This document shows, piece after piece, positions 1-5,708 of a stretch of DNA of 14,277 bases. The DNA is from Phocaeicola plebeius. Lineage in GTDB: Bacteria > Bacteroidota > Bacteroidia > Bacteroidales > Bacteroidaceae. Each line of letters begins with the position of its first letter. Within the stretch, counting starts at the first letter, position 1. The stretch covers positions 1-14,277 of the forward strand of contig SFDG01000057.1 in the NCBI GenBank assembly GCA_004558305.1, in the 5' to 3' direction. The notes below the pieces were generated by a model. It saw only the letters and a list, made by a program, of their open reading frames with translations, did not search any database and had not been told where the DNA came from. The position numbers and the translations under genes were made by a program.

Positions 1-595
1 CATGGTCTGGATGAGCCCCAATATGCAGATGCAGACCCATGGCGGCGGCTTGGGGCGGATGTTTTCCAAGGCCTTCACCGGGGAGAGTATGTTCCAGAAT
101 ACCTATACCGCCAACGGCGCCGGTATGATCGCCTTCGGCTCCAGCTTCCCCGGTCAGATCAAGGCGGTTACCATCGCCCCGGGGCAGGAGATGATCGTCC
201 AGAAAAGCGCTTTCCTGGCCTCGGAGGCAGGGGTGCAGCTTTCCCTCCACTTCCGCAAAAATCTGGGAGCAGGCCTCTTCGGCGGCGAGGGCTTCATCAT
301 GCAGCGGCTCTCCGGCAGCGGCACCGCCTTTGTGGAGATCGACGGCTCTCTGATCGAGTACGACCTGAAGCCCGGGCAGAAGATTGTGGTGGACACCGGC
401 AATGTGGCAGGGTTTTCCGTGGGAGTGCAGATGGAGATTCAGCAGGTGCCCGGTGTGAAAAATGTGCTGCTGGGGGGCGAGGGGCTGTTCAACACCGTCC
501 TCACCGGCCCCGGACGGGTGTGGCTTCAGACCATGCCCATCAGCAATGTTGCCGCCTCCATCCGTCCCTACATCCCCACCGGGAACAATGGGTAG
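1..595 (+). CDS. AIM24 / TIGR00266 family protein, 5' end cut by window edge
   Basis: The frame is open to the left edge, so the gene starts upstream and the ATG at 2 is internal. The visible 197 residues match the bulk of the TIGR00266/AIM24 family: the N-terminal WMSPNM segment (residues 3-8), the GESMFQNTY segment near residue 28, several glycine-rich beta-strand repeats, FGGEGF near residue 93, and LLGGEGLFNT near residue 157. Family members are about 220-260 residues, so roughly 30-50 residues are missing. The fold is known as a double-stranded beta-sandwich; the bacterial function is not established. No signal peptide or membrane segment is visible. It heads a plus-strand cluster with a 55-codon gene 6 bp downstream and a DUF975 membrane protein. 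The family call is firm; any role is open. Confidence 0.88.
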   Translation, partial: MVWMSPNMQMQTHGGGLGRMFSKAFTGESMFQNTYTANGAGMIAFGSSFPGQIKAVTIAPGQEMIVQKSAFLASEAGVQLSLHFRKNLGAGLFGGEGFIMQRLSGSGTAFVEIDGSLIEYDLKPGQKIVVDTGNVAGFSVGVQMEIQQVPGVKNVLLGGEGLFNTVLTGPGRVWLQTMPISNVAASIRPYIPTGNNG

Positions 596-601
596 GCCGC
601 C

Positions 602-769
602 ATGGAACAAGAGATGCAGAAGGAAGCCTGCCAGCTCTGGGTGGACAGCTGGAACAAAATTTTCTCTTTCCAGCAGAGGCTGGGCTTTGATGCCATCCGT
701 TTCGAAACCCATCAGGCCATGATGGAGTATGTATTTCAAATGAGCCAGACCGGATACCGGATTCAGTAG
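602..769 (+). CDS. Small hypothetical protein, 55 residues
   Basis: An ATG six bases after the AIM24-family stop opens a 55-codon frame ending in TAG at 767-769. The product begins MEQEMQKEACQLW and ends MSQTGYRIQ. It is acidic-amphipathic, with no membrane segment, signal peptide or cysteine pair. Its length, codon use and tight fit between two co-directional genes (6 bp upstream, 27 bp downstream) argue for a real gene translated by coupling. The ribosome binding site is weak: only TAGG lies just upstream. I do not recognise the family. It could be a partner of either neighbour, but that is inference from position alone. Confidence 0.6.
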   Translation: MEQEMQKEACQLWVDSWNKIFSFQQRLGFDAIRFETHQAMMEYVFQMSQTGYRIQ

Positions 770-796
770 GCTCGTTTCAGGAAAGGAAGAGACACT

Positions 797-1525
797 ATGA
801 AAACTGCTTCGGAATTTCGCGCCATTGCCAGAGATGCCCTTCGGGGACGGTGGGGGCTTGCCGTTCTCACCGGCCTTGTGGCCGTGCTGTTGGGCGGCCC
901 CGTGGGGGACGCGCCCACGGTAAACTGGCAGATCAATGCATCTGCTCTTTCTGCCGATTTGAATGTGGCTGGCCAAACCATTTTCTCCACGGATGCCCTG
1001 TTTGGCTCCTGGACCACCGGGATGCTGCGGAGTATGGCTGTTTTTCTCCTGCTGGCCGTCCTGTTCTTTCTGGTGCTGGGCTGCGTCATTGGCGTAGGCT
1101 ACTCCCGGTTTAATCTGGAGCTGGTGGATCGCCGGGAGCCGGTCTTTAGAAATCTGTTCCAATACTTCCCCCACTGGGGCAACGCTGTCCTCACCAGGCT
1201 GCTGAAGGGCTTATACATCTTTGCCTGGACACTGCTGCTGGTGATTCCCGGCATCATGGCCTCCTTCAGCTACGCCATGTCCGATTTCATTCTGGCGGAA
1301 AACCCGGAGATGGACCCCAGCCAGGTTCTCGCCCGCTCCAAGGCCATGATGGCAGGCAACCGCTGGCGGCTGTTCTGCCTGCAGTTTAGCTTCATCGGCT
1401 GGGCAATTCTGTGTGCCTTTACCTTGGGCATCGGCAATCTGTGGCTGCGTCCCTACCAGACCGCCGCTACCGCCGCCTTCTACCGGGAGGTATCCGCGGG
1501 ACAGCGCCCCGGATGTGAATTCTGA
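797..1525 (+). CDS. DUF975 family integral membrane protein
   Basis: The 242-residue product fits the DUF975 family. The N-terminus reads MKTASEFRAIARDALRGRWG, followed directly by a hydrophobic segment. Four probable membrane segments lie near residues 20-36, 78-101, 137-160 and 193-216. The family hallmark is near the C-terminus: an acidic NPEMDPSQVLARSK stretch (169-182), then NRWRLF and SFIGW, and the ending LGIGNLWLRPYQTAATAAFY. Function is unknown for the family; it probably sits in the cytoplasmic membrane. The start is supported by AGGAAG about 9 bases upstream. It is the last gene of the plus-strand cluster and is followed by a hairpin at 1547-1584. Confidence 0.85.
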   Translation: MKTASEFRAIARDALRGRWGLAVLTGLVAVLLGGPVGDAPTVNWQINASALSADLNVAGQTIFSTDALFGSWTTGMLRSMAVFLLLAVLFFLVLGCVIGVGYSRFNLELVDRREPVFRNLFQYFPHWGNAVLTRLLKGLYIFAWTLLLVIPGIMASFSYAMSDFILAENPEMDPSQVLARSKAMMAGNRWRLFCLQFSFIGWAILCAFTLGIGNLWLRPYQTAATAAFYREVSAGQRPGCEF

Positions 1526-1546
1526 TAAACCCTGAAAAACTGCAAA

Positions 1547-1590
1547 CCTCTCCAGTTTGAGCCAAAAGGCCCAAACCGGAGGGGAATTTT
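1547..1590 (+). terminator. Probable rho-independent terminator after the DUF975 gene
   Basis: A 17-base imperfect inverted repeat (arms 1547-1563 and 1568-1584) encloses an AAAA loop and is followed by a short T run (1587-1590). On the plus strand there is one wobble pair and two A-C mismatches. On the minus strand the two mismatches become wobble pairs and the hairpin is followed by TTTGCAGTTTTT, so it may stop transcription from both sides. That would suit a convergent position. Confidence 0.6.
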
Positions 1591-1756
1591 ATAGATATCC
1601 GGGTACCGGCAGGAAGGGTATCCAGTATCGCTGCCACGAAGGGGGCATTCCATGCTGACGGATCTAACGAAGCAGGCAGATAATTTGAAATTCAGTTGCG
1701 GGGAATTGCCGATGGCAATTCCCCTCGCGTGGTTTCATTGGATATCGGAAATCGGT
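1591..1756. other. Intergenic stretch with a perfect 11-bp hairpin and no gene
   Basis: No coding frame here looks real. The plus-strand frame that starts at 1652 runs antisense through the dehydrogenase remnant and is a shadow. The only clear structure is a perfect inverted repeat, GGGGAATTGCC at 1700-1710 and its complement at 1714-1724, with a 3-base loop. Neither side carries a T run, so it is not a good terminator. It may be an interspersed repeat or a processing signal. Confidence 0.45.
1700..1724. repeat. Perfect 11-bp inverted repeat with 3-base loop
   Basis: Arms GGGGAATTGCC (1700-1710) and GGCAATTCCCC (1714-1724) flank GAT. The hairpin starts 33 bp past the stop codon of the minus-strand dehydrogenase remnant. 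It lacks a U tract on either strand. It could be a copy of a genome-wide intergenic repeat, which cannot be tested from one window. Confidence 0.6.
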
Positions 1757-2281
1757 TTAGCCCCATGCGCGCTTTGCGGCATGGCTTACATAGCCTTCTC
1801 CCATGAGTTGCTCCCTGAACACCGTCTCCAGCTCCGACACATCCCAGCAGAAGCCCGTGCCCGGCTCACGCTGGATGCGAGCCACAGTCTGGGGATAGAG
1901 ATAGCGGTCGATTTTACCGGAGGATTTGACACCGAACACTTCACCGCTGATGTAGCCACCGGCCTCAGTAGAGAGGAAAGCGAAGAGGGGACCCAGATTG
2001 ATGGGGTCGCCGTGGTCATCCTCCACTACCTTCAGCAGTCTGGGGTCAGGATCCTGGCCGGTGATGGCCTTCACATTGCGGAGCATCTTGTTGTACTCCA
2101 CAGCGTGAGAGGGGGAAGCACCCTGAGGGCAGTAGGCATTCACTGTAATGCCAAAGCGGTACAGCTCCTTGGATGCGGCGTAGGTCAGACCCACGATACC
2201 GGCATTTGCGGCAGAGTAGGCATCGTTATCCGGCAGACCTACCCACGCATCAGAGGAACCATTGAAGATGCGTCCGAACAT
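1757..2281 (-). pseudogene. Short-chain dehydrogenase/reductase remnant, N-terminal half missing
   Basis: The 174-codon frame encodes the second half of a classical SDR enzyme. The serine-containing strand (FNGSSDAW, residues 6-13) and the tyrosine motif region (AYSAANAG, 21-28) are visible, followed by GITVNAYCPQG and, near residue 120, STEAGGYISGEVFGV. The TGxxxGxG nucleotide-binding N-terminus is absent, and an in-frame TGA lies five codons upstream of the first ATG. The Tyr-x-x-x-Lys position reads Tyr-Ser-Ala-Ala-Asn (AAT codon), so the usual catalytic lysine is replaced. Intact SDRs are 245-310 residues. It lies just downstream of a conjugation-gene fragment, in keeping with a rearranged island. 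It is probably non-functional, though a subfamily with natural Asn cannot be excluded. Confidence 0.75.
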
Positions 2282-2349
2282 CCTTTTATTTAATCAAATT
2301 TTATCACATCCTCTCTTCCAAATAAAGGACACAAAGAATAGAAATCATA
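2282..2349. other. AT-rich spacer between two gene remnants, no gene seen
   Basis: This short AT-rich stretch joins the dehydrogenase remnant to the VirB4-like remnant. It contains an AGAGAGG sequence followed by GTG on the minus strand, like a ribosome binding site and start, but that frame stops after five codons. It may be the leftover start of the gene that followed virB4 in the original element. Confidence 0.4.
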
Positions 2350-2520
2350 TTATTCAGCGGACTGACTATGTTCCACCTCGCTGGGCTTGGTGGTAAGCAG
2401 TTTATAAAGCTCGGTATCCTTCGGGAAATCATCCGCAAAAGGCAGGATGACATTGTTGAAGAACAGCAGCCCGTGGCCCGGCTCGGAGTTGGTCACATAG
2501 GCAAGGTCTTCAGCATCCGA
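2350..2520 (-). pseudogene. C-terminal fragment of a VirB4/TraE-like conjugation ATPase
   Basis: Read on the minus strand and ending in TAA (2350-2352), about 56 codons encode the tail of a VirB4-like ATPase of integrative conjugative elements. Recognisable segments are AYVTNSEPGHGLLFFNN, then VILPFADDFPKDTELYKLL and TTKPSEV. In the full-length family (roughly 600-850 residues) this follows the P-loop ATPase domain and powers DNA transfer through a type IV secretion channel. Here the ATPase domain is missing: the frame is closed by a TAA immediately upstream (2521-2523), inside sequence that belongs to the integrase fragment. It overlaps the last codons of that fragment in another frame, marking a deletion junction near 2505-2515. 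It is non-functional. Family recognition is from memory of the motif, not from a search. Confidence 0.72.
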
Positions 2521-2771
2521 TTATAGGTTGCAATCGTATTGTGTGCCAGTCCTGCCTTTCTCATTGCCACTACCATTGCCTTGATGTCCCTTTTGGTCAC
2601 TTCATCAAAGGGCTTCTCAGCATCGAAATAGTTGCTCATGTTCTTCATGTGGTATCGGTAATTGCGAATTGTAATGTCCGCAACCCCCTTTGCTGCCTGG
2701 GATATTACAAACATCTCAAATACTTCTAAAAAGTTCTTACTTTCTCGTTTTGGCATCTCAATTTTCTTCAT
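2493..2771 (-). pseudogene. Tyrosine recombinase (integrase) N-terminal fragment
   Basis: From the ATG at 2771, 92 codons encode the SAM-like core-binding domain of a phage/ICE-type tyrosine integrase: FLEVFEMFVISQAAKGVADITIRNY style N-terminus (residues 14-38), then VTKRDIKAMVVAMRKAGL (58-75) and the helix HNTIATYNRMLKT (77-89). After LKT the sequence switches into the VirB4-like fragment and stops, so the catalytic domain with the R-H-R-Y residues is absent. The start has AGGGATGAGG upstream and lies against a 12-bp inverted repeat. A longer upstream frame exists, but it reads through terminator and attachment-repeat sequence. The gene lies downstream of tRNA-Thr, the usual position for an integrase that targets a tRNA 3' end. 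Confidence 0.82.
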
Positions 2772-2775
2772 AATT

Positions 2776-2821
2776 ATGACCTCATCCCTAATCAAAATTT
2801 TGATGTGAAGGATGAGGTCAT
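2776..2821 (-). promoter_or_regulatory. 12-bp inverted repeat at the integrase ribosome binding site
   Basis: Arms ATGACCTCATCC (2776-2787) and GGATGAGGTCAT (2810-2821) are perfect complements around a 22-base centre that contains the palindrome CAAAATTTTG. The integrase ATG is at 2771, so the left arm covers its ribosome binding site. The repeat could be an operator for a regulator of the integrase, or an RNA hairpin that hides the ribosome binding site. No T run fits a terminator. Confidence 0.55.
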
Positions 2822-2834
2822 GACTTTTCGGAAG

Positions 2835-2876
2835 AAATAAGAAAAACCCTTGAACCTCTAGGAGATTCAAGGGTTT
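2835..2876 (-). terminator. Rho-independent terminator after the partial tRNA-Thr copy
   Basis: Perfect 11-bp arms AAACCCTTGAA (2844-2854) and TTCAAGGGTTT (2866-2876) have a further three pairs inside after one mismatch. On the minus strand they are followed by TTTTTCTTATTT. It starts within the repeated tRNA 3'-end sequence, as a tRNA terminator would. It may be the terminator that originally followed the tRNA before an element inserted, or one carried by the element. Confidence 0.75.
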
Positions 2877-2896
2877 GGAGCTGCTAGCCAGATTTG
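2874..2896 (-). repeat. Attachment-site-like copy of the tRNA-Thr 3' end
   Basis: These 23 bases are identical to 3038-3060, which span the tRNA-Thr 3' end: part of the T arm, the 3' acceptor strand, and CCA plus two bases. The identity stops sharply on both sides. A partial tRNA 3' end in the same orientation as an intact tRNA, with an integrase gene just beyond, is the standard mark of site-specific insertion into a tRNA gene. I call it an att repeat. Confidence 0.75.
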
Positions 2897-2900
2897 TTGC

Positions 2901-2980
2901 CGATGTGCTGCGCACATCGTATTGTGTTGCCGCCATCCAGCTGGCGGCAAGCCACAGTCCACCGAGCTGTGGCATTTTTA
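2901..2980. repeat. Three tandem perfect hairpins between the att repeats, the last a plus-strand terminator candidate
   Basis: Three perfect inverted repeats follow each other. The first has 8-bp arms at 2901-2908 and 2912-2919. The second has 9-bp arms at 2927-2935 and 2942-2950. The third has 7-bp arms at 2951-2957 and 2967-2973 and is followed by ATTTTTA on the plus strand, like a rho-independent terminator. No coding frame here looks real. The segment is bounded by the two 23-bp att copies, so it is probably what remains of an inserted element. Confidence 0.6.
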
Positions 2981-2997
2981 CTTTCAAATCTGGTTCA

Positions 2998-3039
2998 GAA
3001 AAAGAATAAACCCCATCCACATGGATGGGATTTATTCTT

Positions 3040-3040
<1 letters not shown>
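2998..3040 (-). terminator. Rho-independent terminator directly after tRNA-Thr
   Basis: A 19-bp hairpin (arms 3001-3019 and 3022-3040; the single non-Watson-Crick pair is G-U in the minus-strand RNA) begins at the last base of the tRNA. It is followed on the minus strand by TTTTTC (3003-2998). It is longer than, and unrelated in sequence to, the second terminator at 2835-2876. Confidence 0.85.
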
Positions 3041-3115
<75 letters not shown>

Positions 3116-3129
3116 ATTTTCTTTTGTCT

Positions 3130-3144
3130 CTGTCTCTCAGACAG
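3130..3144 (-). other. Small hairpin in the tRNA-Thr precursor leader
   Basis: Arms CTGTCT (3130-3135) and AGACAG (3139-3144) close a 3-base loop within the roughly 30-base 5' leader between the promoter and the mature tRNA. It may help processing of the precursor; this is inference. Confidence 0.4.
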
Positions 3145-3151
3145 CTTTGCC

Positions 3152-3180
3152 ATTATACAATGGAAATCGGCGTTTGTCAA
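3152..3180 (-). promoter_or_regulatory. Consensus housekeeping sigma promoter for tRNA-Thr
   Basis: On the minus strand, TTGACA (3180-3175) is followed by 17 bases and then TATAAT (3157-3152). Both hexamers and the spacing are perfect consensus. Transcription would start near 3145, about 30 bases before the mature tRNA at 3115. Confidence 0.9.
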
Positions 3181-3212
3181 GGTCTTTTTTTGAAAAATCT
3201 TTCCTTTTCGCC

Positions 3213-3244
3213 AAAAAGGTCTGCCGCCGGACAGCGGCAGACCT
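3213..3244 (-). terminator. Rho-independent terminator at the end of the ribosomal operon
   Basis: Perfect 11-bp arms AGGTCTGCCGC (3217-3227) and GCGGCAGACCT (3234-3244) flank a 6-base loop. On the minus strand the hairpin is followed by a T run. It begins 22 bases after the rplQ stop codon and ends the alpha-operon segment before the tRNA promoter. Confidence 0.9.
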
Positions 3245-3266
3245 CTAAGCACATACAAAGACCGGA

Positions 3267-3608
3267 TTACACCAGCTCGATGACTGCCATCTCAGCAGCA
3301 TCACCGCGGCGGGGGCCGGTACGGGTCACTCTGGTGTAGCCGCCGTTGCGGTCAGCATACTTGGGAGCGATCTCCTTGAACAGCTTGTGAGCCACATCTT
3401 CCTTGGTGATGAAAGACAGAGCCTTGCGGTAAGCTGCCAGATTGCCCTTCTTGCCCAGGGTAATCATCTTCTCGACTACAGGCTGCACTTCCTTGGCGCG
3501 GTAGAAGGTGGTCTCCATCTTGCCGTTTTCCAGCAGATCGGTGACCTGCTGACGCAGCAGGGCCTTTCTCTGAGCGCTGGTCTTACCCAGCTTACGAGTG
3601 CCGAACAT
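3267..3608 (-). CDS. rplQ: 50S ribosomal protein bL17
   Basis: This 113-residue protein is bL17 of the large ribosomal subunit, located near the peptide exit region. The N-terminal MFGTRKLGKTSAQRKALLR matches the family start, and the middle segment ETTFYRAKEVQPVVEKMITLGK is its most conserved part. I chose the ATG at 3608 because AGGAGG lies 8 bases before it. An ATG at 3614 would add Met-Ser but leaves only 2 bases after the AGGAGG. It is the last gene of the operon, 29 bp after rpoA and 22 bp before the terminator. Confidence 0.95.
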   Translation of the reverse strand: MFGTRKLGKTSAQRKALLRQQVTDLLENGKMETTFYRAKEVQPVVEKMITLGKKGNLAAYRKALSFITKEDVAHKLFKEIAPKYADRNGGYTRVTRTGPRRGDAAEMAVIELV

Positions 3609-3637
3609 AGACATTTCCTCCTTTTTAAAAGGTTAGC

Positions 3638-4597
3638 TTAGTTGTTGCTGCCGGGTTCTTCGCTGGCCAGGGACAGACCCATCATCTCCAGCTTCTTCTG
3701 AACCTCGTCCAGGGACTTCTTGCCCATATTCCGAACCTTCATCATGTCCTCGCCGGTCTTGTTGATCAGATCGGCAACGGTGTTGATGTTGGCACGCTTC
3801 AGGCAGTTGAAGCTCCGGACAGACAGATCCAGCTCATCAATGGTCATAGCCAGCTTGGCATCCGGGCGGTCAGCAACCTTTTCCACCACGGTGGAGGAGG
3901 TGTTGACGGCATCCGACAGGTTGGTAAACACAGTCAGATGATCGGAAAGGATCTTGGCGCCAAGAGAAACCGCATCCTTTGCGGTGAGCGTGGAATCCGT
4001 CCAGACCTCAAGGGTCAGCTTGTCGAAGTCGGTCTTATCGCCGACTCGAGTGGGCTCCACCGTATAATTCACCTTGGTAACAGGGGAATAGATGGAGTCA
4101 ATGGGAATCACACCGATCACGGTCTGTGCGGTCTTGTTCCGGTCAGAGGAGACATAGCCGCGGCCCTGAGACAGGGTGATTTCCATATTGAAAGTGGCAT
4201 CCTCGCCCAGAGTGCAGATGTGCAGCTCAGGGTTCAGGATCTCAACCTCAGCATCGGCCTTGATATCGCCTGCCGTGACCTCACAGGGGCCGACTGCATC
4301 GATATGCACAGTCTTGATGCCGGAGCAATGCAGCTTGGGTGTGATCCGCTTGACATTCAGAACAATCTCGGTGACATCCTCGGTGACACCGGGGATGGTG
4401 GAGAACTCATGCTGAACGCCCTGGATCTTCACAGAAGTGGCAGCATAGCCGGGCAGGCTGCTGAGCATGATTCTGCGCAGAGAGTTGCCCAGAGTCATGC
4501 CATAGCCACGCTCCAGAGGCTCCACAACGAACTTGCCGTAGGAAGGATCCTCAACGGAGTCAAGACAGGTGATGCGGGGCTTTTCAATTTCTACCAT
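3638..4597 (-). CDS. rpoA: DNA-directed RNA polymerase subunit alpha
   Basis: The 319-residue alpha subunit forms the dimer on which RNA polymerase assembles. The N-terminal domain (about 1-230) has the dimerisation motif GNSLRRIMLSSLPG (37-50). A linker (about 230-250) leads to the C-terminal domain, with ELDLSVRSFNCLKRANI (255-271) and MGKKSLDEV (291-299). Arg261 and Asn264 fall where the E. coli residues contacting promoter UP elements (Arg265, Asn268) lie. The ribosome binding site AAGGAGGG is 9 bases upstream, and a perfect 9-bp hairpin lies just before that. Gene order rpsD-rpoA-rplQ is the usual alpha operon. Confidence 0.98.
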   Translation of the reverse strand: MVEIEKPRITCLDSVEDPSYGKFVVEPLERGYGMTLGNSLRRIMLSSLPGYAATSVKIQGVQHEFSTIPGVTEDVTEIVLNVKRITPKLHCSGIKTVHIDAVGPCEVTAGDIKADAEVEILNPELHICTLGEDATFNMEITLSQGRGYVSSDRNKTAQTVIGVIPIDSIYSPVTKVNYTVEPTRVGDKTDFDKLTLEVWTDSTLTAKDAVSLGAKILSDHLTVFTNLSDAVNTSSTVVEKVADRPDAKLAMTIDELDLSVRSFNCLKRANINTVADLINKTGEDMMKVRNMGKKSLDEVQKKLEMMGLSLASEEPGSNN

Positions 4598-4674
4598 GAA
4601 TCAAAACCCTCCTTAAGTGTGTGGGGAGAAAATCTCCCCACCGGAAAAACTTGCGTACAATGAGGGACCGATTA
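4598..4674 (-). promoter_or_regulatory. Structured rpsD-rpoA intercistronic leader with a 9-bp hairpin
   Basis: The 77-bp gap is longer than most in the operon. It carries a perfect inverted repeat, GTGGGGAGA (4621-4629) and TCTCCCCAC (4633-4641), with a 3-base loop, ending about 12 bases before the rpoA ribosome binding site (AAGGAGGG). No U run follows, so it is unlikely to be a terminator. It may stabilise the rpoA message, set RNA processing, or take part in control by S4, which is known to regulate alpha operons in other bacteria. Confidence 0.5.
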
Positions 4675-5271
4675 TTACTTGGAGTACAGCTCGACGATGA
4701 GGTGCACTGCGATATCGAAGTCGATATCGTCCTTGGTGGGCAGAGCAATAACCTTACCCTGGAGGGTGTTCTTATCACGATCCAGCCACTTGGGGGCAGC
4801 AACGAAAGCGTCGTCTTCCTTCAGCTTCTTGAAGAAGGCATTGGAGGCGCTCTTCTCGCAGACAGCGATCACATCGCCGGTCTTCACCATGTAGCTGGGG
4901 ATGTTCACCCGGCTGCCGTTGACGGTGAAGTGGCCATGGTTCACCAGCTGGCGAGCCTGACGACGGGAGTTAGCAAAGCCCAGACGGTAGACGACATTGT
5001 CCAGCCGGCGCTCTACCAGAGACAGCAGAGTCTCACCGGTGTTGCCACCCTGGCGGGCAGCCTTGTCGTAGTAGTTCCGGAACTGCTTCTCCTGGATACC
5101 ATAAACAAACTTGACCTTCTGCTTCTCGGTCAGCTGAGTGGCGTACTCAGACTTCTTAGCTCTTCTCTGGCCGCCGGGGTTCTTGTTGGAAGTCTTGGAA
5201 TAACCCATTGCGGCAGGAGAAACACCCAGCGTTCTGCAACGCTTCAGTACGGGCTGCATATTCTTAGCCAT
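4675..5271 (-). CDS. rpsD: 30S ribosomal protein uS4, zinc-free form
   Basis: The 198-residue uS4 is a primary 16S rRNA binder that starts assembly of the small-subunit body. The N-terminal ribosomal S4 domain (about 1-90) is followed by an S4 RNA-binding domain with RRLDNVVYRLGFANSRRQAR (88-107) and VNHGHFTVNG (110-119). It has only one cysteine in the N-terminal region (Cys12), so it is the C-minus type without a zinc site. AGGAGG lies 12 bases before the ATG. In Bacillus rpsD is elsewhere; here, as in many Clostridia, it is in the alpha operon, where uS4 is a candidate autoregulator. Confidence 0.97.
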   Translation of the reverse strand: MAKNMQPVLKRCRTLGVSPAAMGYSKTSNKNPGGQRRAKKSEYATQLTEKQKVKFVYGIQEKQFRNYYDKAARQGGNTGETLLSLVERRLDNVVYRLGFANSRRQARQLVNHGHFTVNGSRVNIPSYMVKTGDVIAVCEKSASNAFFKKLKEDDAFVAAPKWLDRDKNTLQGKVIALPTKDDIDFDIAVHLIVELYSK

Positions 5272-5297
5272 AACTTATAAATTCCTCCTATTGCAAA

Positions 5298-5693
5298 TTA
5301 GACACGGCGTCTCTTGGGAGGACGGCAACCATTGTGAGGAATGGGAGTCACATCCTTAATCATAACAACTTCCAGGCCGGCAGTCTGCAGAGCGCGGATT
5401 GCAGCCTCGCGTCCCTGACCGGGACCCTTAACATAGACCTCAACAGTCTTCAGGCCATACTCCTTGGCAGCGTTGGCGGCAGTCTCAGCTGCGGTCTGTG
5501 CTGCGTAGGGGGTGGACTTACGGGAGCCACGGAAGCCCAGTCCGCCGGAGGAAGCCCAGGACAGAGCGTTGCCCTCCAGGTCAGTGATGGTAACCATGGT
5601 GTTGTTGAAGGAGGAACGGATATGTGCCGCACCCTTTTCAACTACCTTGCGCTCGCGACGGCGCTTAACAACCTTCTTCGTAGCCTTAGCCAT
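5298..5693 (-). CDS. rpsK: 30S ribosomal protein uS11
   Basis: The 131-residue uS11 binds the small-subunit platform and lines the E site and mRNA path. A basic N-terminus (KKVVKRRRERK) precedes the conserved core with SSFNNTMVTITDLEGN (27-42) and SSGGLGFRGSRKSTPYAAQ (48-66). The signature VYVKGPGQGREAAIRAL (87-102) and the C-terminus PHNGCRPPKRRRV (119-131) complete it. AAGGAGGG is 9 bases upstream. It is 15 bp after rpsM and 26 bp before rpsD. Confidence 0.97.
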   Translation of the reverse strand: MAKATKKVVKRRRERKVVEKGAAHIRSSFNNTMVTITDLEGNALSWASSGGLGFRGSRKSTPYAAQTAAETAANAAKEYGLKTVEVYVKGPGQGREAAIRALQTAGLEVVMIKDVTPIPHNGCRPPKRRRV

Positions 5694-5708
5694 TGTACAT
5701 ATCCCTCC

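Noticed and set aside
81..89. Adenylate kinase DGVPRT instead of DGFPRT as a sign of lost function (residue numbers within adk)
   Set aside because: All other catalytic and zinc-site residues are intact, and this position varies between families; I see no reason to call it defective.
1652..2293. 213-codon plus-strand frame
   Set aside because: It runs antisense to the SDR remnant, whose minus-strand translation is clearly a real protein family. The plus frame has no recognisable motif.
2901..2980. CRISPR array
   Set aside because: The repeats are hairpins of different sequence, not direct repeats with spacers.
2772..3020. N-terminal extension of the integrase frame to 3020
   Set aside because: The extension translates terminator and att-repeat sequence. 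A proper ribosome binding site and family-like start exist at 2771.
3124..3339. 71-codon plus-strand frame between the tRNA and rplQ
   Set aside because: It overlaps the tRNA promoter, the operon terminator and the end of rplQ, and has no coding character.
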